A DNA stretch of 64,000 nt, from positions 424,222-488,221 of the forward strand of contig NZ_DS022276.1 of the NCBI RefSeq assembly GCF_000153725.1, in the 5' to 3' direction. The position numbers and the translations under genes were made by a program. Within the stretch, counting starts at the first letter, position 1. Every line of letters begins with the position of its first letter. Origin of the DNA: Salipiger bermudensis HTCC2601. Lineage in GTDB: Bacteria; Pseudomonadota; Alphaproteobacteria; Rhodobacterales; Rhodobacteraceae. Below are positions 27,814 to 37,191 of this stretch, piece by piece. The notes beneath the pieces were generated by a model that was not told the origin of the DNA, did not search any database, and saw only the letters and a program-made list of their open reading frames with translations.

Positions 27814-28509
27814 ATGCGCTACCTGATTGGTGAAACGAACTGGAAGATGGTCACCCTGTCCAAGGCCGTGGCCGATAGCGGGTTGCTGCGGACAAGCTGC
27901 GAGGCCGGCGAAGAGCTTGCCGATTTCCACCGCATGGGTCAGCATGACCTGCTGGTGCTCGAGGCCTCCCAGCTTGGCCGCCACGTGAGCCTTGCCGACC
28001 TGCGCGCCCAGAGACCGGACGTGCCGATCTGCTTGATCGCCTCGGCCCCTGCCCCCGAACGCATCGCACATTGGCTGATGGCCGGGGCCGATGCGGTGAT
28101 CGAGGACACCGCCGCCCTGCCCGAGGCACTGGCGCGCCTTTCCGCCGTTGCGCGCCGCGCCCATGGCGTCGCCCACCCGCTGGTCGAGCGCGGACCGCTG
28201 CTGCTCGATCTCGAGCGGCGGCGCGCGCATCTCGGCGAGGTCACGCTGTCACTCTCGCCCAAGCTCTACGAGATCCTCGAGTTCCTCGTGCTGCGCCCGG
28301 GCCGGCTGGCCGCCCGCGACGCGCTTCTGGGCCATGTCTACGGGTTCGAGAACGAGCCGGCGCCACGCGTTTTCGACGTCTACATGTGCAACCTTCGCGC
28401 GCATCTGCAAAGCGTCGGCCCGGCCCTGAAGATCGAGACGGTGCGCGGGGCGGGATACCGGCTCGAGGTGAACGAGCGCCGCAAGGACGCCCGTCCGCTG
28501 GCTGCCTGA
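27814..28509 (+). CDS. OmpR-type regulator with degenerate (pseudo) receiver domain
   Basis: A 231-residue transcription regulator: an N-terminal receiver-like fold (~1-118) and a C-terminal winged helix (~130-222, from LSLSPKLYEILEFLVLRPGR to KIETVRGAGYRLEV). The receiver lacks the key residues: the phospho-acceptor position in HDLLVLEASQL is Glu50 instead of Asp, the N-terminal acidic pair is reduced (YLIGETNW), and the conserved Lys after the GAD loop is absent (GADAVIEDTA). It therefore probably works without phosphorylation. No histidine kinase is adjacent. ATG 27814 follows AGGAGAG by 6-7 nt. A 15-bp triple repeat begins at its stop codon. Confidence 0.8.
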   Translation: MRYLIGETNWKMVTLSKAVADSGLLRTSCEAGEELADFHRMGQHDLLVLEASQLGRHVSLADLRAQRPDVPICLIASAPAPERIAHWLMAGADAVIEDTAALPEALARLSAVARRAHGVAHPLVERGPLLLDLERRRAHLGEVTLSLSPKLYEILEFLVLRPGRLAARDALLGHVYGFENEPAPRVFDVYMCNLRAHLQSVGPALKIETVRGAGYRLEVNERRKDARPLAA

Positions 28510-28548
28510 TCACGGGTTGCCTGATAACGGGCCGCCTGATCATGAGCC
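28504..28548 (+). repeat. three tandem 15-bp units over the regulator stop codon
   Basis: Units at 28504-28518, 28519-28533 and 28534-28548 follow the pattern GCCTGATmACGGGyy, with 2-4 mismatches between units. Each unit carries TGA in the reading frame of the upstream gene, so the frame ends in a series of stops (TGA, TGA, TAA, TGA, TGA). Confidence 0.85.
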
Positions 28549-28570
28549 GCAGCGACTCGCGCCGCCCGCG

Positions 28571-28921
28571 TCAGCCGTAGGTCGCCGCCACGTCATACAG
28601 CACCGGCTCGAAGCTGCGGCACAGCGCGTTGAAACGGCGATTGTGCTCGCGCATCTCCTCGCTGCGCAGCATGGCCTGAAAGTCCTCGCGGCTCTGCCAC
28701 TGCGAGTAGTTGGCGATGCGGGTCTGGGCGTCATTGACGTGCAGGCCCGCGGCGATGAAGCCGGGCTGTTTCGAGATGAAGCCCGCATAGGCCTCCTGCA
28801 ACGCATCGAGCAGGTCCTGGCAGGTGCCGGGCGAGGTCTCGAAAGTGGTGATGACGGTCTGGCAGGGGCTCGGGCTGGTGATGTCTGGCCCAGTAATCTT
28901 TGGCCCTGTGATCTTTGGCAT
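28571..28921 (-). CDS. antibiotic biosynthesis monooxygenase (ABM) domain protein
   Basis: A 116-residue protein with one dimeric ferredoxin-like ABM domain (residues ~22-112; TVITTFETSPGTCQDLLDAL, QPGFIAAGLHVNDAQTRIAN, SQWQSREDFQAML). Such domains occur in quinone/haem-acting small monooxygenases and in uncharacterised proteins; no substrate can be inferred. The first ~15 residues are a repeated I-T-G-P motif encoded by a 15-bp triple repeat. ATG 28921 has GGAGGAG 5-6 nt upstream. Confidence 0.8.
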   Translation of the reverse strand: MPKITGPKITGPDITSPSPCQTVITTFETSPGTCQDLLDALQEAYAGFISKQPGFIAAGLHVNDAQTRIANYSQWQSREDFQAMLRSEEMREHNRRFNALCRSFEPVLYDVAATYG

Positions 28922-28922
28922 G
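28878..28922 (-). repeat. three tandem 15-bp units at the start of the ABM gene
   Basis: Plus-strand units GTGATGTCTGGCCCA, GTAATCTTTGGCCCT and GTGATCTTTGGCATG at 28878-28892, 28893-28907 and 28908-28922. They encode the N-terminal repeat PKITG-PKITG-PDITS and include the start codon. Confidence 0.9.
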
Positions 28923-29134
28923 TGTCTCCTCCGTTCCTGCCCTAGTCTGGCACGGAACCCGCCGGCGGCCAAAGCTTTCCACCACGGTCGGAAAATCGGC
29001 TCAGTCCTTTCGCATGACTGGCAGCGCCCGACCGATGCGCAACAGACACGCGAAACCGGGCGCCACCGTCGAAAAATGGCGCGCAATCCGCGCATCGCCC
29101 TGCTAGGTTGCCGGCAAACAACAAAGAGGCGGGC

Positions 29135-29848
29135 ATGAGCAGACAGTCCCAGACCATCGACGAGTCGCTGCGCGAGGAGATCATCTCGCGCCCCGACATG
29201 ATCCTCGACGATCGCGACCTGATGCAGGCGCTGATCGCCGCGAACGAGCGCGCGATGGGCGGCAACATCGTCGACCTGCGCGGCATCGCCATGGATCGGC
29301 TCGAGGCCCGGCTGGACCGGCTCGAGGACACCCATCGCAGCGTCATCGCAGCAGCCTACGAGAACCTCGCCGGAACCAACCAGATCCACCGCGCCATCCT
29401 GCGGATGCTCGACCCGCTCGAGTTCGAGCCGTTCCTGCGCGATCTCGGCGGCGAGGTGGCCGACATCCTGCGCGTCGATAGCGTCAAGCTGGTGCTCGAG
29501 TCGGTGCAGAACGACAGCGATCCGGCGATCCGCCGGCTGGGCGACGTGCTCTCGGTGGCCGAACCCGGCTTCATTGACGCCTTCCTCGCCGATGGCCGCA
29601 ACCACGCGCCGAAGCGGCAGGTGACGTTGCGCCAGATGAGCGAGGGTGACCCGGCGATCTATGGCGAGAGCGCCTCGTGGATGCGCTCGGAAGCCTGCCT
29701 GCGGCTCGATTTCGGCCCCGGTCGCCTGCCCGGCTTGCTGGTCATGGGCTCGGAGGATCCGCATCTCTTCACCCCGCAGCAGGGCACCGACCTGCTGGCC
29801 TTTTTCGCCGGGGTGTTCGAACGCGCCATGCGGCGCTGGCTGGCGTGA
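29135..29848 (+). CDS. DUF484 family protein
   Basis: A 237-residue cytosolic protein of the DUF484 (GAF-like) family, commonly found directly upstream of xerC in proteobacteria. It has an N-terminal coiled helix (DLRGIAMDRLEARLDRLEDT) followed by a GAF-like domain ending in LLAFFAGVFERAMRRWLA. Its role is unknown. ATG 29135 is preceded by AAAGAGG. The TGA stop overlaps the GTG start of xerC, implying coupled translation. Confidence 0.9.
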   Translation: MSRQSQTIDESLREEIISRPDMILDDRDLMQALIAANERAMGGNIVDLRGIAMDRLEARLDRLEDTHRSVIAAAYENLAGTNQIHRAILRMLDPLEFEPFLRDLGGEVADILRVDSVKLVLESVQNDSDPAIRRLGDVLSVAEPGFIDAFLADGRNHAPKRQVTLRQMSEGDPAIYGESASWMRSEACLRLDFGPGRLPGLLVMGSEDPHLFTPQQGTDLLAFFAGVFERAMRRWLA

Positions 29849-30771
29849 CGCTCGAGATCTCCCCGGCAGCGCGCGACGCGCTGGAGAGCTGGCTGACGGC
29901 GGCGCGCGCGCTCAAGGGCAATTCCGAGAACACCATCACCGCCTACCGCGCCGATGTGCTCGAGTTCATCGTCTTCCTGACCTCGCACCACGCCGAGCCG
30001 CAGGGGCTGGCGCCGCTGGCCCGCGTGACCACGCCCGACATGCGCGCCTTTCTCGCCCACCTGCGCGGTCAGGGCGTGGGCTCGCGCACCATGGCGCGCA
30101 AGCTCTCGGCGGTGAAGAGCTTCTACCGCTGGCTGGCCGAGCTTGAAGGCTTCGAGCCCACTGCGGTGATGATGGCCCGCGCGCCCAAGTTCCAGAAGAA
30201 GCTGCCGCGCCCGCTCGCCGAGGATGCCGCGAAGGCGATGATCGACACGGTCGAGATGCAGGCCGCCGACAGCTGGATCGGCGCCCGCGACGCGGCGGTG
30301 GTGACGCTGCTCTACGGCTGCGGGCTGCGGATATCCGAGGCGCTGGGGCTCAGGGGGCGCGACCTGCCTCTGGGCGAGAGCCTGCGCATCGTCGGCAAGG
30401 GTGGCAAGGAGCGCATCGTGCCGGTGCTGCCGATCGCACGGCGCGCGCTCGACACCTACCTGCGGCTCTGCCCCTATGATCCCGAGCCCGACGCGCCGGT
30501 GTTCCGCGGCAAGCGCGGCGGCGCGCTGAACCCGCGGCTGATCCAGAAGGTGACCGAGGCGGCGCGGTTGCAGCTTGGCCTGCCCGCCACCGCAACCCCG
30601 CACGCCATGCGCCACAGCTTCGCCACCCACCTGCTCGCCGCCGGCGGCGACCTTCGGGCGATCCAGGAGCTGCTGGGTCACGCGTCGCTGTCGACCACGC
30701 AGGCCTATACCTCGGTCGACGAGGTGCACCTGATGAAGGTCTACGCCGCGACCCACCCGAAGGCGGGCTGA
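29845..30771 (+). CDS. xerC: tyrosine recombinase XerC
   Basis: Site-specific recombinase that with XerD resolves chromosome dimers at dif. The 308-residue product has the N-terminal SAM-like core-binding domain and the catalytic domain with the full set: Arg in GLRISEALGLRG, Lys in GKGGKERIVPV, His-x-x-Arg in TPHAMRHSFATHLL, His in LLGHASLSTTQ and Tyr in AYTSVD. The start is GTG 29845, overlapping the DUF484 stop by four bases. This housekeeping context argues against a phage or integron integrase. Confidence 0.96.
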   Translation: MTLEISPAARDALESWLTAARALKGNSENTITAYRADVLEFIVFLTSHHAEPQGLAPLARVTTPDMRAFLAHLRGQGVGSRTMARKLSAVKSFYRWLAELEGFEPTAVMMARAPKFQKKLPRPLAEDAAKAMIDTVEMQAADSWIGARDAAVVTLLYGCGLRISEALGLRGRDLPLGESLRIVGKGGKERIVPVLPIARRALDTYLRLCPYDPEPDAPVFRGKRGGALNPRLIQKVTEAARLQLGLPATATPHAMRHSFATHLLAAGGDLRAIQELLGHASLSTTQAYTSVDEVHLMKVYAATHPKAG

Positions 30772-30898
30772 CCGGCGCCGGACGACACCGAAGCTCCGCA
30801 CATCTTTCCGAAAAGATTTGCTCCTGTACGCGTCGCTGCCTAGGTTTCGCGACGAACCACCCCGGGGCGCCTCTCCGGGAACAGCAAGGAGCAGACCC

Positions 30899-31504
30899 AT
30901 GAAACTGCTGAAGGCCGGCCCGTCGCCTTTTGTCCGCAAGGTGCTCGTCACCCTGCACGAGACCGACCAATACGACGCGGTCGAGCAGGTGCAGGTCACC
31001 GCCTCGCCGCTGACCCCCGATCCCAACCTGATCGCCGCCAACCCGGTGGGCAAGATCCCGGCGCTGATCCGTGACGACGGCCCGACCCTCTATGACAGCC
31101 GCGTCATCTGCCGCTTCCTCGACCATCGGGCCCAGACCGGGCTTTATCCGGAGATCCGCCAGTTCGACACGCTGACGCTCGAGGCCACCGCCGACGGCAT
31201 CATGGATGCCGCCGTCCTGATCGTCTACGAAGAGCGCTTCCGCCCGGCAGACAAGGTCTCGATGGAGTGGATCGAGGGGCAATGGGCCAAAGTATCGCGC
31301 GCGCTCGACGCGGTAAGCACGCGCTGGATGAGCCACCTGCACGGGCGCATCGACATCGGCCATATCGGCATGGCCTGCGCGTTGAGCTATCTTGATTTCC
31401 GCCATGACGCGCGCAAGTGGCGCACCGGTCGCGACGCATTGGCGGAATGGCATGCGGGCTTTGCCGCAAGGCCCTCGATGATCGCAACGGAACCGGACAC
31501 GTAA
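30899..31504 (+). CDS. glutathione S-transferase family protein
   Basis: A 201-residue cytosolic GST-like protein: thioredoxin-fold N-terminal domain (MKLLKAGPSPFVRKVLVTLHE, ANPVGKIPALIRDDG, DSRVICRFLD) and an all-helical C-terminal domain. The Ser-Pro-Phe-Val-Arg motif near residue 9 is the usual glutathione-site serine region of bacterial GSTs. Substrate unknown. It stands alone between xerC and psd. Confidence 0.9.
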   Translation: MKLLKAGPSPFVRKVLVTLHETDQYDAVEQVQVTASPLTPDPNLIAANPVGKIPALIRDDGPTLYDSRVICRFLDHRAQTGLYPEIRQFDTLTLEATADGIMDAAVLIVYEERFRPADKVSMEWIEGQWAKVSRALDAVSTRWMSHLHGRIDIGHIGMACALSYLDFRHDARKWRTGRDALAEWHAGFAARPSMIATEPDT

Positions 31505-31581
31505 TGCCGCGCGGGCTTGCAACGGCCCGCGATGCTCCGTAAGCCACGGCAGTTTCCAAGACACGCGGGAGGATCCCAGCC

Positions 31582-32262
31582 ATGCGGATGCGCGACACCT
31601 TCATCAAGCCCATGCACCCCGAGGGGCGCAAGTTCGTCGCGATCTTCGCCGCGATCACCCTGATCCTGTTCCTGATCTGGGAGCCGTTCGGCTGGATCGG
31701 CGTCGGTCTCACGGTCTGGTGCTACTATTTCTTCCGCGACCCCGACCGCGTCACCCCCGTCCGCCCCGGCCTCGTCATCAGCCCCGCCGATGGCGTGGTC
31801 TCGCTGATCGAGCCCGCAGTGCCGCCGGCCGAGCTCGGCATGGGCCCCGAGCCGCTGACCCGGGTCTCGGTCTTCATGTCGGTGTTCAATTGCCACGTGA
31901 ACCGCGCGCCGGTCGCGGGTGAGTTGGTCAAGCTCGCCTACCGCCCCGGCAAGTTCCTCAACGCCTCGCTCGACAAGGCCTCTGAGGACAACGAGCGCAA
32001 CGCCCTGCGCCTGCGCATGCAGGACGGTCGCGAGATCGCGGTGGTGCAGATTGCCGGCCTCGTGGCGCGGCGCATCATGTGGTGGAAGAAAGAGGGCGAC
32101 TGGCTCGACCGTGGCGAGCGCTTCGGCCTGATCCGCTTCGGTTCGCGGCTTGATGTCTACCTGCCCGAAGGCGTCGCCCCGCAGGTGCGCATCGGCCAGA
32201 CCATGGTGGCTGGCGAGACGGTGATCGCCGACCTGACCAGCGGGGCCGGCGATGACCACTGA
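31582..32262 (+). CDS. psd: phosphatidylserine decarboxylase proenzyme
   Basis: Converts phosphatidylserine to phosphatidylethanolamine after self-cleavage that creates a pyruvoyl group. The 226-residue short (PSD-A) form has an N-terminal membrane helix pair ([20 protein letters not shown]), [24 protein letters not shown], and the FGS site ([13 protein letters not shown]) whose Ser becomes the pyruvoyl. It overlaps pssA by 11 bp, and the two genes form the PE branch of phospholipid synthesis. Confidence 0.97.
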   Translation: MRMRDTFIKPMHPEGRKFVAIFAAITLILFLIWEPFGWIGVGLTVWCYYFFRDPDRVTPVRPGLVISPADGVVSLIEPAVPPAELGMGPEPLTRVSVFMSVFNCHVNRAPVAGELVKLAYRPGKFLNASLDKASEDNERNALRLRMQDGREIAVVQIAGLVARRIMWWKKEGDWLDRGERFGLIRFGSRLDVYLPEGVAPQVRIGQTMVAGETVIADLTSGAGDDH

Positions 32263-33055
32263 TCCCGAGACCCCTTCCGAGCCCCGGCCCGAGGCGAAGG
32301 CCCCCCAAGGGCACCCGAGGGAGCCCGGCACCGAGAAGCTGACGATCATCCAGTTGCTGCCCAACATGCTGACGGTGGTGGCGATCTGCGCCGGCCTGAC
32401 GGCGATCAAGCTCGGGCTGCAGGGCTCCTACACCTTCGCGGTGCAGTTGATCCTGCTGGCCGCGGTGCTCGACGGCATGGACGGGCGCCTCGCCCGCGCC
32501 CTCAAGTCCGAGAGCGGCATGGGCGCCGAGCTCGACAGCCTTGCGGATTTCCTCAATTTCGGCGTCGCGCCGGGGCTTCTGCTCTACACCTGGGCGCTCG
32601 AGGACAGCCGCGGCTTCGGCTGGCTCGCGGTGCTGGTCTTCGCGGTCTGCGCGGTGGTTCGCCTCGCGCGGTTCAACGTGCAGCGCAAGTCCGAGGACAA
32701 GAGCCACGACAACGCCTATTTCACCGGCGTCCCCTCCCCTGCCGGGGCGCTGCTGGTGATGCTGCCGATGTTCCTGAGCTTCGCCCTCGGGTCGGGCCCG
32801 TTCCTGCCGGACTTCGTGTTGGCGCTGTGGATGGTGGCGATGGGGCTGCTGATGATCAGCCGCATCCCGACCTGGTCGTTCAAGACCACCCGCATCCCGC
32901 GCAAGAACGCCAAGTTCTTTCTCGTGGCCGTCGCCTTCGCGCTGGCGGCTGCGGTGAGCTATGCGTGGATCACGCTGGTGCTGTTCTGCATCGGTTATAT
33001 CGGCACCGTGATCGTGATGCTGCCGCGCAAGCCGCGCATCGGCACGGGCGACTAA
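32252..33055 (+). CDS. pssA: CDP-diacylglycerol--serine O-phosphatidyltransferase
   Basis: Membrane enzyme making phosphatidylserine from CDP-diacylglycerol and serine, the step before Psd. The 267-residue product has the complete CDP-alcohol phosphotransferase signature (DGMDGRLAR, eight residues, G, AEL, D, SLA, D at ~residues 74-98) and about six to eight membrane spans, after a ~30-residue charged, Pro/Glu-rich N-terminus. Start overlaps the psd end. Confidence 0.97.
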   Translation: MTTDPETPSEPRPEAKAPQGHPREPGTEKLTIIQLLPNMLTVVAICAGLTAIKLGLQGSYTFAVQLILLAAVLDGMDGRLARALKSESGMGAELDSLADFLNFGVAPGLLLYTWALEDSRGFGWLAVLVFAVCAVVRLARFNVQRKSEDKSHDNAYFTGVPSPAGALLVMLPMFLSFALGSGPFLPDFVLALWMVAMGLLMISRIPTWSFKTTRIPRKNAKFFLVAVAFALAAAVSYAWITLVLFCIGYIGTVIVMLPRKPRIGTGD

Positions 33056-33091
33056 GCACCCCTTGCGGGCGAATGACGGGAAGGACAGGCG

Positions 33092-33388
33092 ATGGCCGAT
33101 CAGGATGAAGAGTGGGTCTATGACGAGGCCAGCGGCGAATGGCGCCCGGCCTCCGAACTCGTAACGGCGAATGCGGTCGAGATCCGCGACGCCGCGGGCA
33201 ACCTGCTGACGGATGGCGATTCCGTGGTGCTGGTGAAGGATCTGAAGGTGAAGGGCGCCGGGCAGACGCTGAAGCAGCGCACGGTGATCCGCAGCATTCG
33301 CCTGACGGACAACCCCGACGAGATCGACTGCCGCCACGACACCATCAAGGGCCTCGTCCTGCGCACCGAGTTCGTCCGCAGGCGCTGA
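33092..33388 (+). CDS. PhnA/YjdM-like protein lacking the zinc ribbon
   Basis: A 98-residue protein whose C-terminal ~70 residues match the PhnA domain (DAAGNLLTDGDSVVLVKDLK, LKQRTVIRSIRL, IDCRHDTIKGLVLRTEFV). Usual YjdM proteins begin with a four-cysteine zinc ribbon; here the first 28 residues (DEEWVYDEASGEWRP) contain no cysteine. Despite the old alkylphosphonate name, the function of this family is not established. It follows pssA by 36 bp and ends before a terminator, so it may belong to the psd-pssA transcript. Confidence 0.85.
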   Translation: MADQDEEWVYDEASGEWRPASELVTANAVEIRDAAGNLLTDGDSVVLVKDLKVKGAGQTLKQRTVIRSIRLTDNPDEIDCRHDTIKGLVLRTEFVRRR

Positions 33389-33432
33389 GGTCCCCGGCCC
33401 GGCGGAGCGCGGGAACAGCCCCCAGTAACGAA

Positions 33433-33456
33433 AAAAGCGCCCCGAGGGGCGCTTTT
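33433..33456. terminator. bidirectional terminator
   Basis: Stem AAAAGCGCCCC / GGGGCGCTTTT with a GA loop between the converging PhnA-like and outer-membrane-protein genes; A and T runs on both sides allow action on either strand. Confidence 0.9.
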
Positions 33457-33478
33457 GCGTCTCCAGCCGAGGCCGGTA

Positions 33479-34138
33479 TCAGAAGTTCAGCGACAGGCCG
33501 ACGTTGATCGCGTTGGTCTTGATGTCGGTCTCGAGCGAGCCGCCGCCGTCGAGATCGGCCTCGTTGCTCGAATAGGTGAACTGGTACTCGCCAAAAATCG
33601 AGACCCGCTCGCTGATCGGGTAGCTGACGCCCGCCAGCAGCCGCACGGCGGGACCGGTCAGCTGGTAGCCGAAGGTCTTGTCGCCGCCGGTGGTCTCGAC
33701 ATCCACATGCGGGAAGGCGATGCCGAGGCCCGCGCCGGCATAGGGGGTCGCGGTGCCCCACTGCTCGGGCCAGCGCCGCATTGCGTTCAGCGTGAGCAGG
33801 TTGTGGCCGTCGGTGAACTCCATGCTGTCGAAACCGATCGCCTCGCGCTCGTCGTCGGGAGCATAGACCTTGGCATGGGTGAATTCGAGCGCCACGCCGA
33901 AGGTTTCAGAGCGCCACCACGTGCCGCGCAGACCGTAATAGGGCGGCATCTCGAAGCTCTTGCCGTCCCAGCCGATCAGGGCGTCGTAATCGCCACCACC
34001 GGGATAGTCGCCCGAGACGCGGCTGTGCGGCGCGGTCTGCCAGCCCGAATAGATCGACAGTTCGTAATCCTGCGCTGCGGCCTGCGACGCCGCTGCTGCG
34101 GCGACGGAAAGTGTCGCTGTGAGAATCAGTGCTTTCAT
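33479..34138 (-). CDS. outer-membrane beta-barrel protein, lipid A oxidase (LpxQ)-like
   Basis: A 219-residue protein with a signal peptide ([20 protein letters not shown]) and alternating amphipathic strands ending in the aromatic C-terminus typical of outer-membrane barrels (NVGLSLNF). Its [16 protein letters not shown] and [20 protein letters not shown] segments resemble proteins annotated as lipid A oxidase (LpxQ), which turn the proximal glucosamine into aminogluconate. That functional call comes from remembered family resemblance only. ATG 34138 has GGAG 7-8 nt upstream and removes an 18-residue non-signal leader. Confidence 0.6.
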   Translation of the reverse strand: MKALILTATLSVAAAAASQAAAQDYELSIYSGWQTAPHSRVSGDYPGGGDYDALIGWDGKSFEMPPYYGLRGTWWRSETFGVALEFTHAKVYAPDDEREAIGFDSMEFTDGHNLLTLNAMRRWPEQWGTATPYAGAGLGIAFPHVDVETTGGDKTFGYQLTGPAVRLLAGVSYPISERVSIFGEYQFTYSSNEADLDGGGSLETDIKTNAINVGLSLNF

Positions 34139-34356
34139 GGATGTGCTCCGCGCGCTTTGCATGGCTTCGGCGTCACATAGTCCTGCAGGCAAAGCGTTTC
34201 AATTGCGACAGATGCGCACTTTGGCACAATGTACGTTCATGATTGCTTTACGGACACATGACAGATCGCTAAACACGCGAGCGGAAAAGCCGTATCGGGA
34301 CGCGGCTATCTAGCTATTATGGCCAGCAAAAGGCCGTGAGGAATGGAGATTACCCC

Positions 34357-34932
34357 GTGACACAAGCAGAAGATCACGAAGGCACTCGGAGGGACTTCCT
34401 CTACTATGCCACCGCCGGTGCGGGCGCCGTCACTGCCGGCGCAGCCGTCTGGCCGCTGGTCAACCAGATGAACCCGTCCGCCGACGTGCGCGCGCTGAGC
34501 ACGATCCGCGTCGATGTCTCGGGCGTCGAGACCGGCACCCAGCTGACCGTTCAGTATCTCGGCAAGCCGGTGTTCATCCGCCGCCGCACCGAGGCCGAGA
34601 TCGAGGCCGCGCAGGGCGTCGAGATGAGCGAACTGGTCGATCCGGTGGCGCGCAACCCAAACATCCCCGAAGGCGCTGACGCGACCGACGCCAACCGCGC
34701 GCTCGACGAGACCGGCGAATGGCTGGTGATGATGGGTGTCTGCACCCACCTCGGCTGCGTGCCGCTGGGCAATGCCGGCGAATACACCGCCGGTGGCGTC
34801 GGCGGCTGGTTCTGCCCCTGCCACGGCTCGCACTACGACACGGCCGGTCGCATCCGCAAAGGCCCCGCCCCGCAGAACCTCCCGGTTCCCACGGCGGAAT
34901 TCGTCGAAGAAACCACCATTCTGCTGGGATAA
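34357..34932 (+). CDS. petA: cytochrome bc1 complex Rieske iron-sulfur subunit
   Basis: Carries electrons from ubiquinol at the Qo site to cytochrome c1. The 191-residue product has a Tat-type start ([15 protein letters not shown]) that forms the membrane anchor, the flexible hinge, and both cluster-binding boxes CTHLGC and [12 protein letters not shown] 34357, with GGAG 8 nt upstream, gives the same length as the classical Rhodobacter protein; a GTG seven codons upstream is less likely. Confidence 0.97.
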   Translation: MTQAEDHEGTRRDFLYYATAGAGAVTAGAAVWPLVNQMNPSADVRALSTIRVDVSGVETGTQLTVQYLGKPVFIRRRTEAEIEAAQGVEMSELVDPVARNPNIPEGADATDANRALDETGEWLVMMGVCTHLGCVPLGNAGEYTAGGVGGWFCPCHGSHYDTAGRIRKGPAPQNLPVPTAEFVEETTILLG

Positions 34933-34945
34933 GGGAGGCATCTAG

Positions 34946-36289
34946 ATGTCGGGTATTCCGCACGACCATTACGAACCGAAGACCGGCCCCGAGCGCTGGC
35001 TGCACAAGCGCCTGCCGATCGTCGGACTTCTCTACGACACCATCATGATCCCCACGCCCAAGAACCTGAACTGGATGTGGATCTGGGGGATCGTCCTCAC
35101 CTTCTGCCTGGCGCTGCAGATCATCACCGGCATCGTGCTGGTCATGCACTACACGCCGCACGTCGACATGGCCTTCGCCTCGATCGAGCACATCATGCGC
35201 GACGTGAACGGTGGCTACATGATCCGCTACCTGCACATGAACGGCGCCTCGCTGTTCTTCGTCGCGGTCTACCTGCACATCTTCCGTGGCCTCTACTACG
35301 GCTCCTACAAGAGCCCGCGCGAGGTCACCTGGATCATCGGCATGCTCATCTATCTGTGCATGATGGGCACCGCGTTCATGGGCTACGTTCTGCCCTGGGG
35401 CCAGATGTCGTTCTGGGGCGCCACGGTGATCACCGGCCTGTTCGGCGCGATCCCGTTCATCGGCGAGCCGATCCAGACCTGGCTGCTGGGCGGACCGGCG
35501 GTCGACAACGCCACGCTGAACCGCTTCTTCTCGCTGCACTACCTGCTGCCCTTCGTCATCGCGGCGCTGGTGGCGGTGCACATCTGGGCCTTCCACTCGA
35601 CCGGCAACAACAACCCCACCGGTGTTGACGTCCGTCGCGGCTCCAAGGCCGAGGCCGAGAAGGACACGGTTCCGTTCTGGCCCTACTACGTCATCAAGGA
35701 CCTGTTCGCGCTCGCGCTGATCCTCGCGGTGTTCTGGGCCATCGTCGGCTTCATGCCGAACTACCTCGGCCACCCCGACAACTACATCGAGGCCAACCCG
35801 CTCTCGACGCCCGCGCACATCGTTCCGGAATGGTACTTCCTACCGTTCTACGCCATCCTGCGTGCCTTCACCTCGGAAGTCTGGGTCGTGCAGATCGCCT
35901 CGTTCCTGACGGGCGGCATCATCGACGCCAAGTTCTTCGGCGTGCTGGCCATGTTCGGGGCCATCATCGCCATGGCGCTGGCGCCCTGGCTCGACACCTC
36001 CTCGGTGCGCTCGGGCAAGTACCGCCCGCAGTTCAAGTGGTGGTTCTGGCTGCTGGTCATCGACTTCATCGCGCTGATGTGGCTCGGTGCCATGCCCGCC
36101 GAAGAGCCCTATGCCAGCTTCTCGCTGATCGGCTCGGCCTACTGGTTCGGCTACTTCTTCGTGATCCTGCCGCTGCTCGGCGTGTTCGAGAAGCCGCTGC
36201 CGCAACCCGCGACCATCGAGGAAGATTTCGAGGCCCATTACGGCAAGACCTCGGAAACCGGCTCCTCCGCCACGACCCCGGCAGAGTGA
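34946..36289 (+). CDS. petB: cytochrome b of the bc1 complex
   Basis: Eight-helix membrane subunit holding the two b haems and both quinone sites. The 447-residue product has paired haem histidines in helices B and D ([20 protein letters not shown] and [20 protein letters not shown]) and the Qo-site PEWY motif ([11 protein letters not shown]). Length suits the Rhodobacter-type unsplit cytochrome b. It lies 13 bp after petA. Confidence 0.99.
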   Translation: MSGIPHDHYEPKTGPERWLHKRLPIVGLLYDTIMIPTPKNLNWMWIWGIVLTFCLALQIITGIVLVMHYTPHVDMAFASIEHIMRDVNGGYMIRYLHMNGASLFFVAVYLHIFRGLYYGSYKSPREVTWIIGMLIYLCMMGTAFMGYVLPWGQMSFWGATVITGLFGAIPFIGEPIQTWLLGGPAVDNATLNRFFSLHYLLPFVIAALVAVHIWAFHSTGNNNPTGVDVRRGSKAEAEKDTVPFWPYYVIKDLFALALILAVFWAIVGFMPNYLGHPDNYIEANPLSTPAHIVPEWYFLPFYAILRAFTSEVWVVQIASFLTGGIIDAKFFGVLAMFGAIIAMALAPWLDTSSVRSGKYRPQFKWWFWLLVIDFIALMWLGAMPAEEPYASFSLIGSAYWFGYFFVILPLLGVFEKPLPQPATIEEDFEAHYGKTSETGSSATTPAE

Positions 36290-36309
36290 GACAGAAAGGA
36301 CAGATGACC

Positions 36310-37098
36310 ATGTTCAAGAAACTTGCCCTTTCGACCGCGATGGCCCTCGGCCTGGCCACCGGCGGCGCCTTTGCCGCCGGCGACATGGGCCATGTCGAGG
36401 ATTACAGCTTCTCCTTCGAAGGCCCGTTTGGCGCCTTCGACCAGGACCAGCTGCAGCGCGGCCTGCAGGTCTATACCGAGGTCTGCTCGGCCTGCCACGG
36501 TCTTCGCTACGTGCCGTTCCGCACCCTCGGCGACGAGGGCGGCCCGCACTTCTCGGAAGACGAGGTGCGCGCCTACGCGGAGCAGAACTTCGAGATCTAC
36601 GACGAAGAGCTCGAGGATTTCCGCCCGGCGATCCCCACCGACCACTTCCCGGTCAATGACGGCGTCGGCGCCCCCGACCTGTCGCTGATGGCCAAGGCGC
36701 GTGCAGGCTTCCACGGCCCCTACGGCACCGGCCTGAGCCAGCTCTTCAACGGCATGGGCGGCGCCGAGTACATCGCCTCGATCCTCACCGGCTACACCGG
36801 CGAAGAGAAGGTCGAGGCCGGCACCACCTTCTACGAGAACCACGCCTTCCCGGGCGGCTGGATCTCCATGGCCCCGCCGCTGATGGGCGAGGACGTGGAG
36901 TATAACGGCGGCCACCCGAACTCGCTCGAGAACGAGGCGAAGGACGTGGCGGCCTTCCTGATGTGGACGGCAGAGCCCAAGATGATGGCGCGCAAGCAGG
37001 CCGGTTTCGCCGGCGTGATCTTCCTCGCCGTGCTCTCGGTGCTGCTCTACCTCACCAACAAGCGCATCTGGCGCCCGATCAAGCACAAGCACGACTGA
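36310..37098 (+). CDS. petC: cytochrome c1 of the bc1 complex
   Basis: Accepts electrons from the Rieske protein and passes them to soluble or membrane cytochrome c. It has a signal peptide ([19 protein letters not shown]), the haem c site CSACH (~residues 60-64), a Met ligand candidate in [11 protein letters not shown] and a C-terminal anchor helix ([20 protein letters not shown]). ATG 36310 is preferred because AAAGGA is 9 nt upstream; ATG 36304 (two codons earlier) is only 3 nt from it. Last gene of petABC. Confidence 0.97.
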   Translation: MFKKLALSTAMALGLATGGAFAAGDMGHVEDYSFSFEGPFGAFDQDQLQRGLQVYTEVCSACHGLRYVPFRTLGDEGGPHFSEDEVRAYAEQNFEIYDEELEDFRPAIPTDHFPVNDGVGAPDLSLMAKARAGFHGPYGTGLSQLFNGMGGAEYIASILTGYTGEEKVEAGTTFYENHAFPGGWISMAPPLMGEDVEYNGGHPNSLENEAKDVAAFLMWTAEPKMMARKQAGFAGVIFLAVLSVLLYLTNKRIWRPIKHKHD

Positions 37099-37120
37099 TC
37101 GCGCCTGCCGCACAAAGAGA

Positions 37121-37149
37121 AAGCCCCGCGCATCGCGCGGGGCTTTTTT
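37121..37149 (+). terminator. intrinsic terminator of petABC
   Basis: Eleven-base stem AAGCCCCGCGC / GCGCGGGGCTT with an ATC loop and a run of six T, 22 bp after the petC stop; it also faces the end of thiQ. Confidence 0.95.
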
Positions 37150-37191
37150 GTTGGCCGACGGTATCCCCAAGGCGCCTGAGGCGCGCACCGC

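Noticed and set aside
28504..28922. CRISPR-like array
   Set aside because: Units are 15 bp, directly adjacent without spacers, only three copies, and no cas genes are present.
29845..30771. Phage or integron integrase, implying a mobile element
   Set aside because: The gene is coupled to DUF484 and flanked by housekeeping genes, with no attachment repeats; it fits chromosomal XerC.
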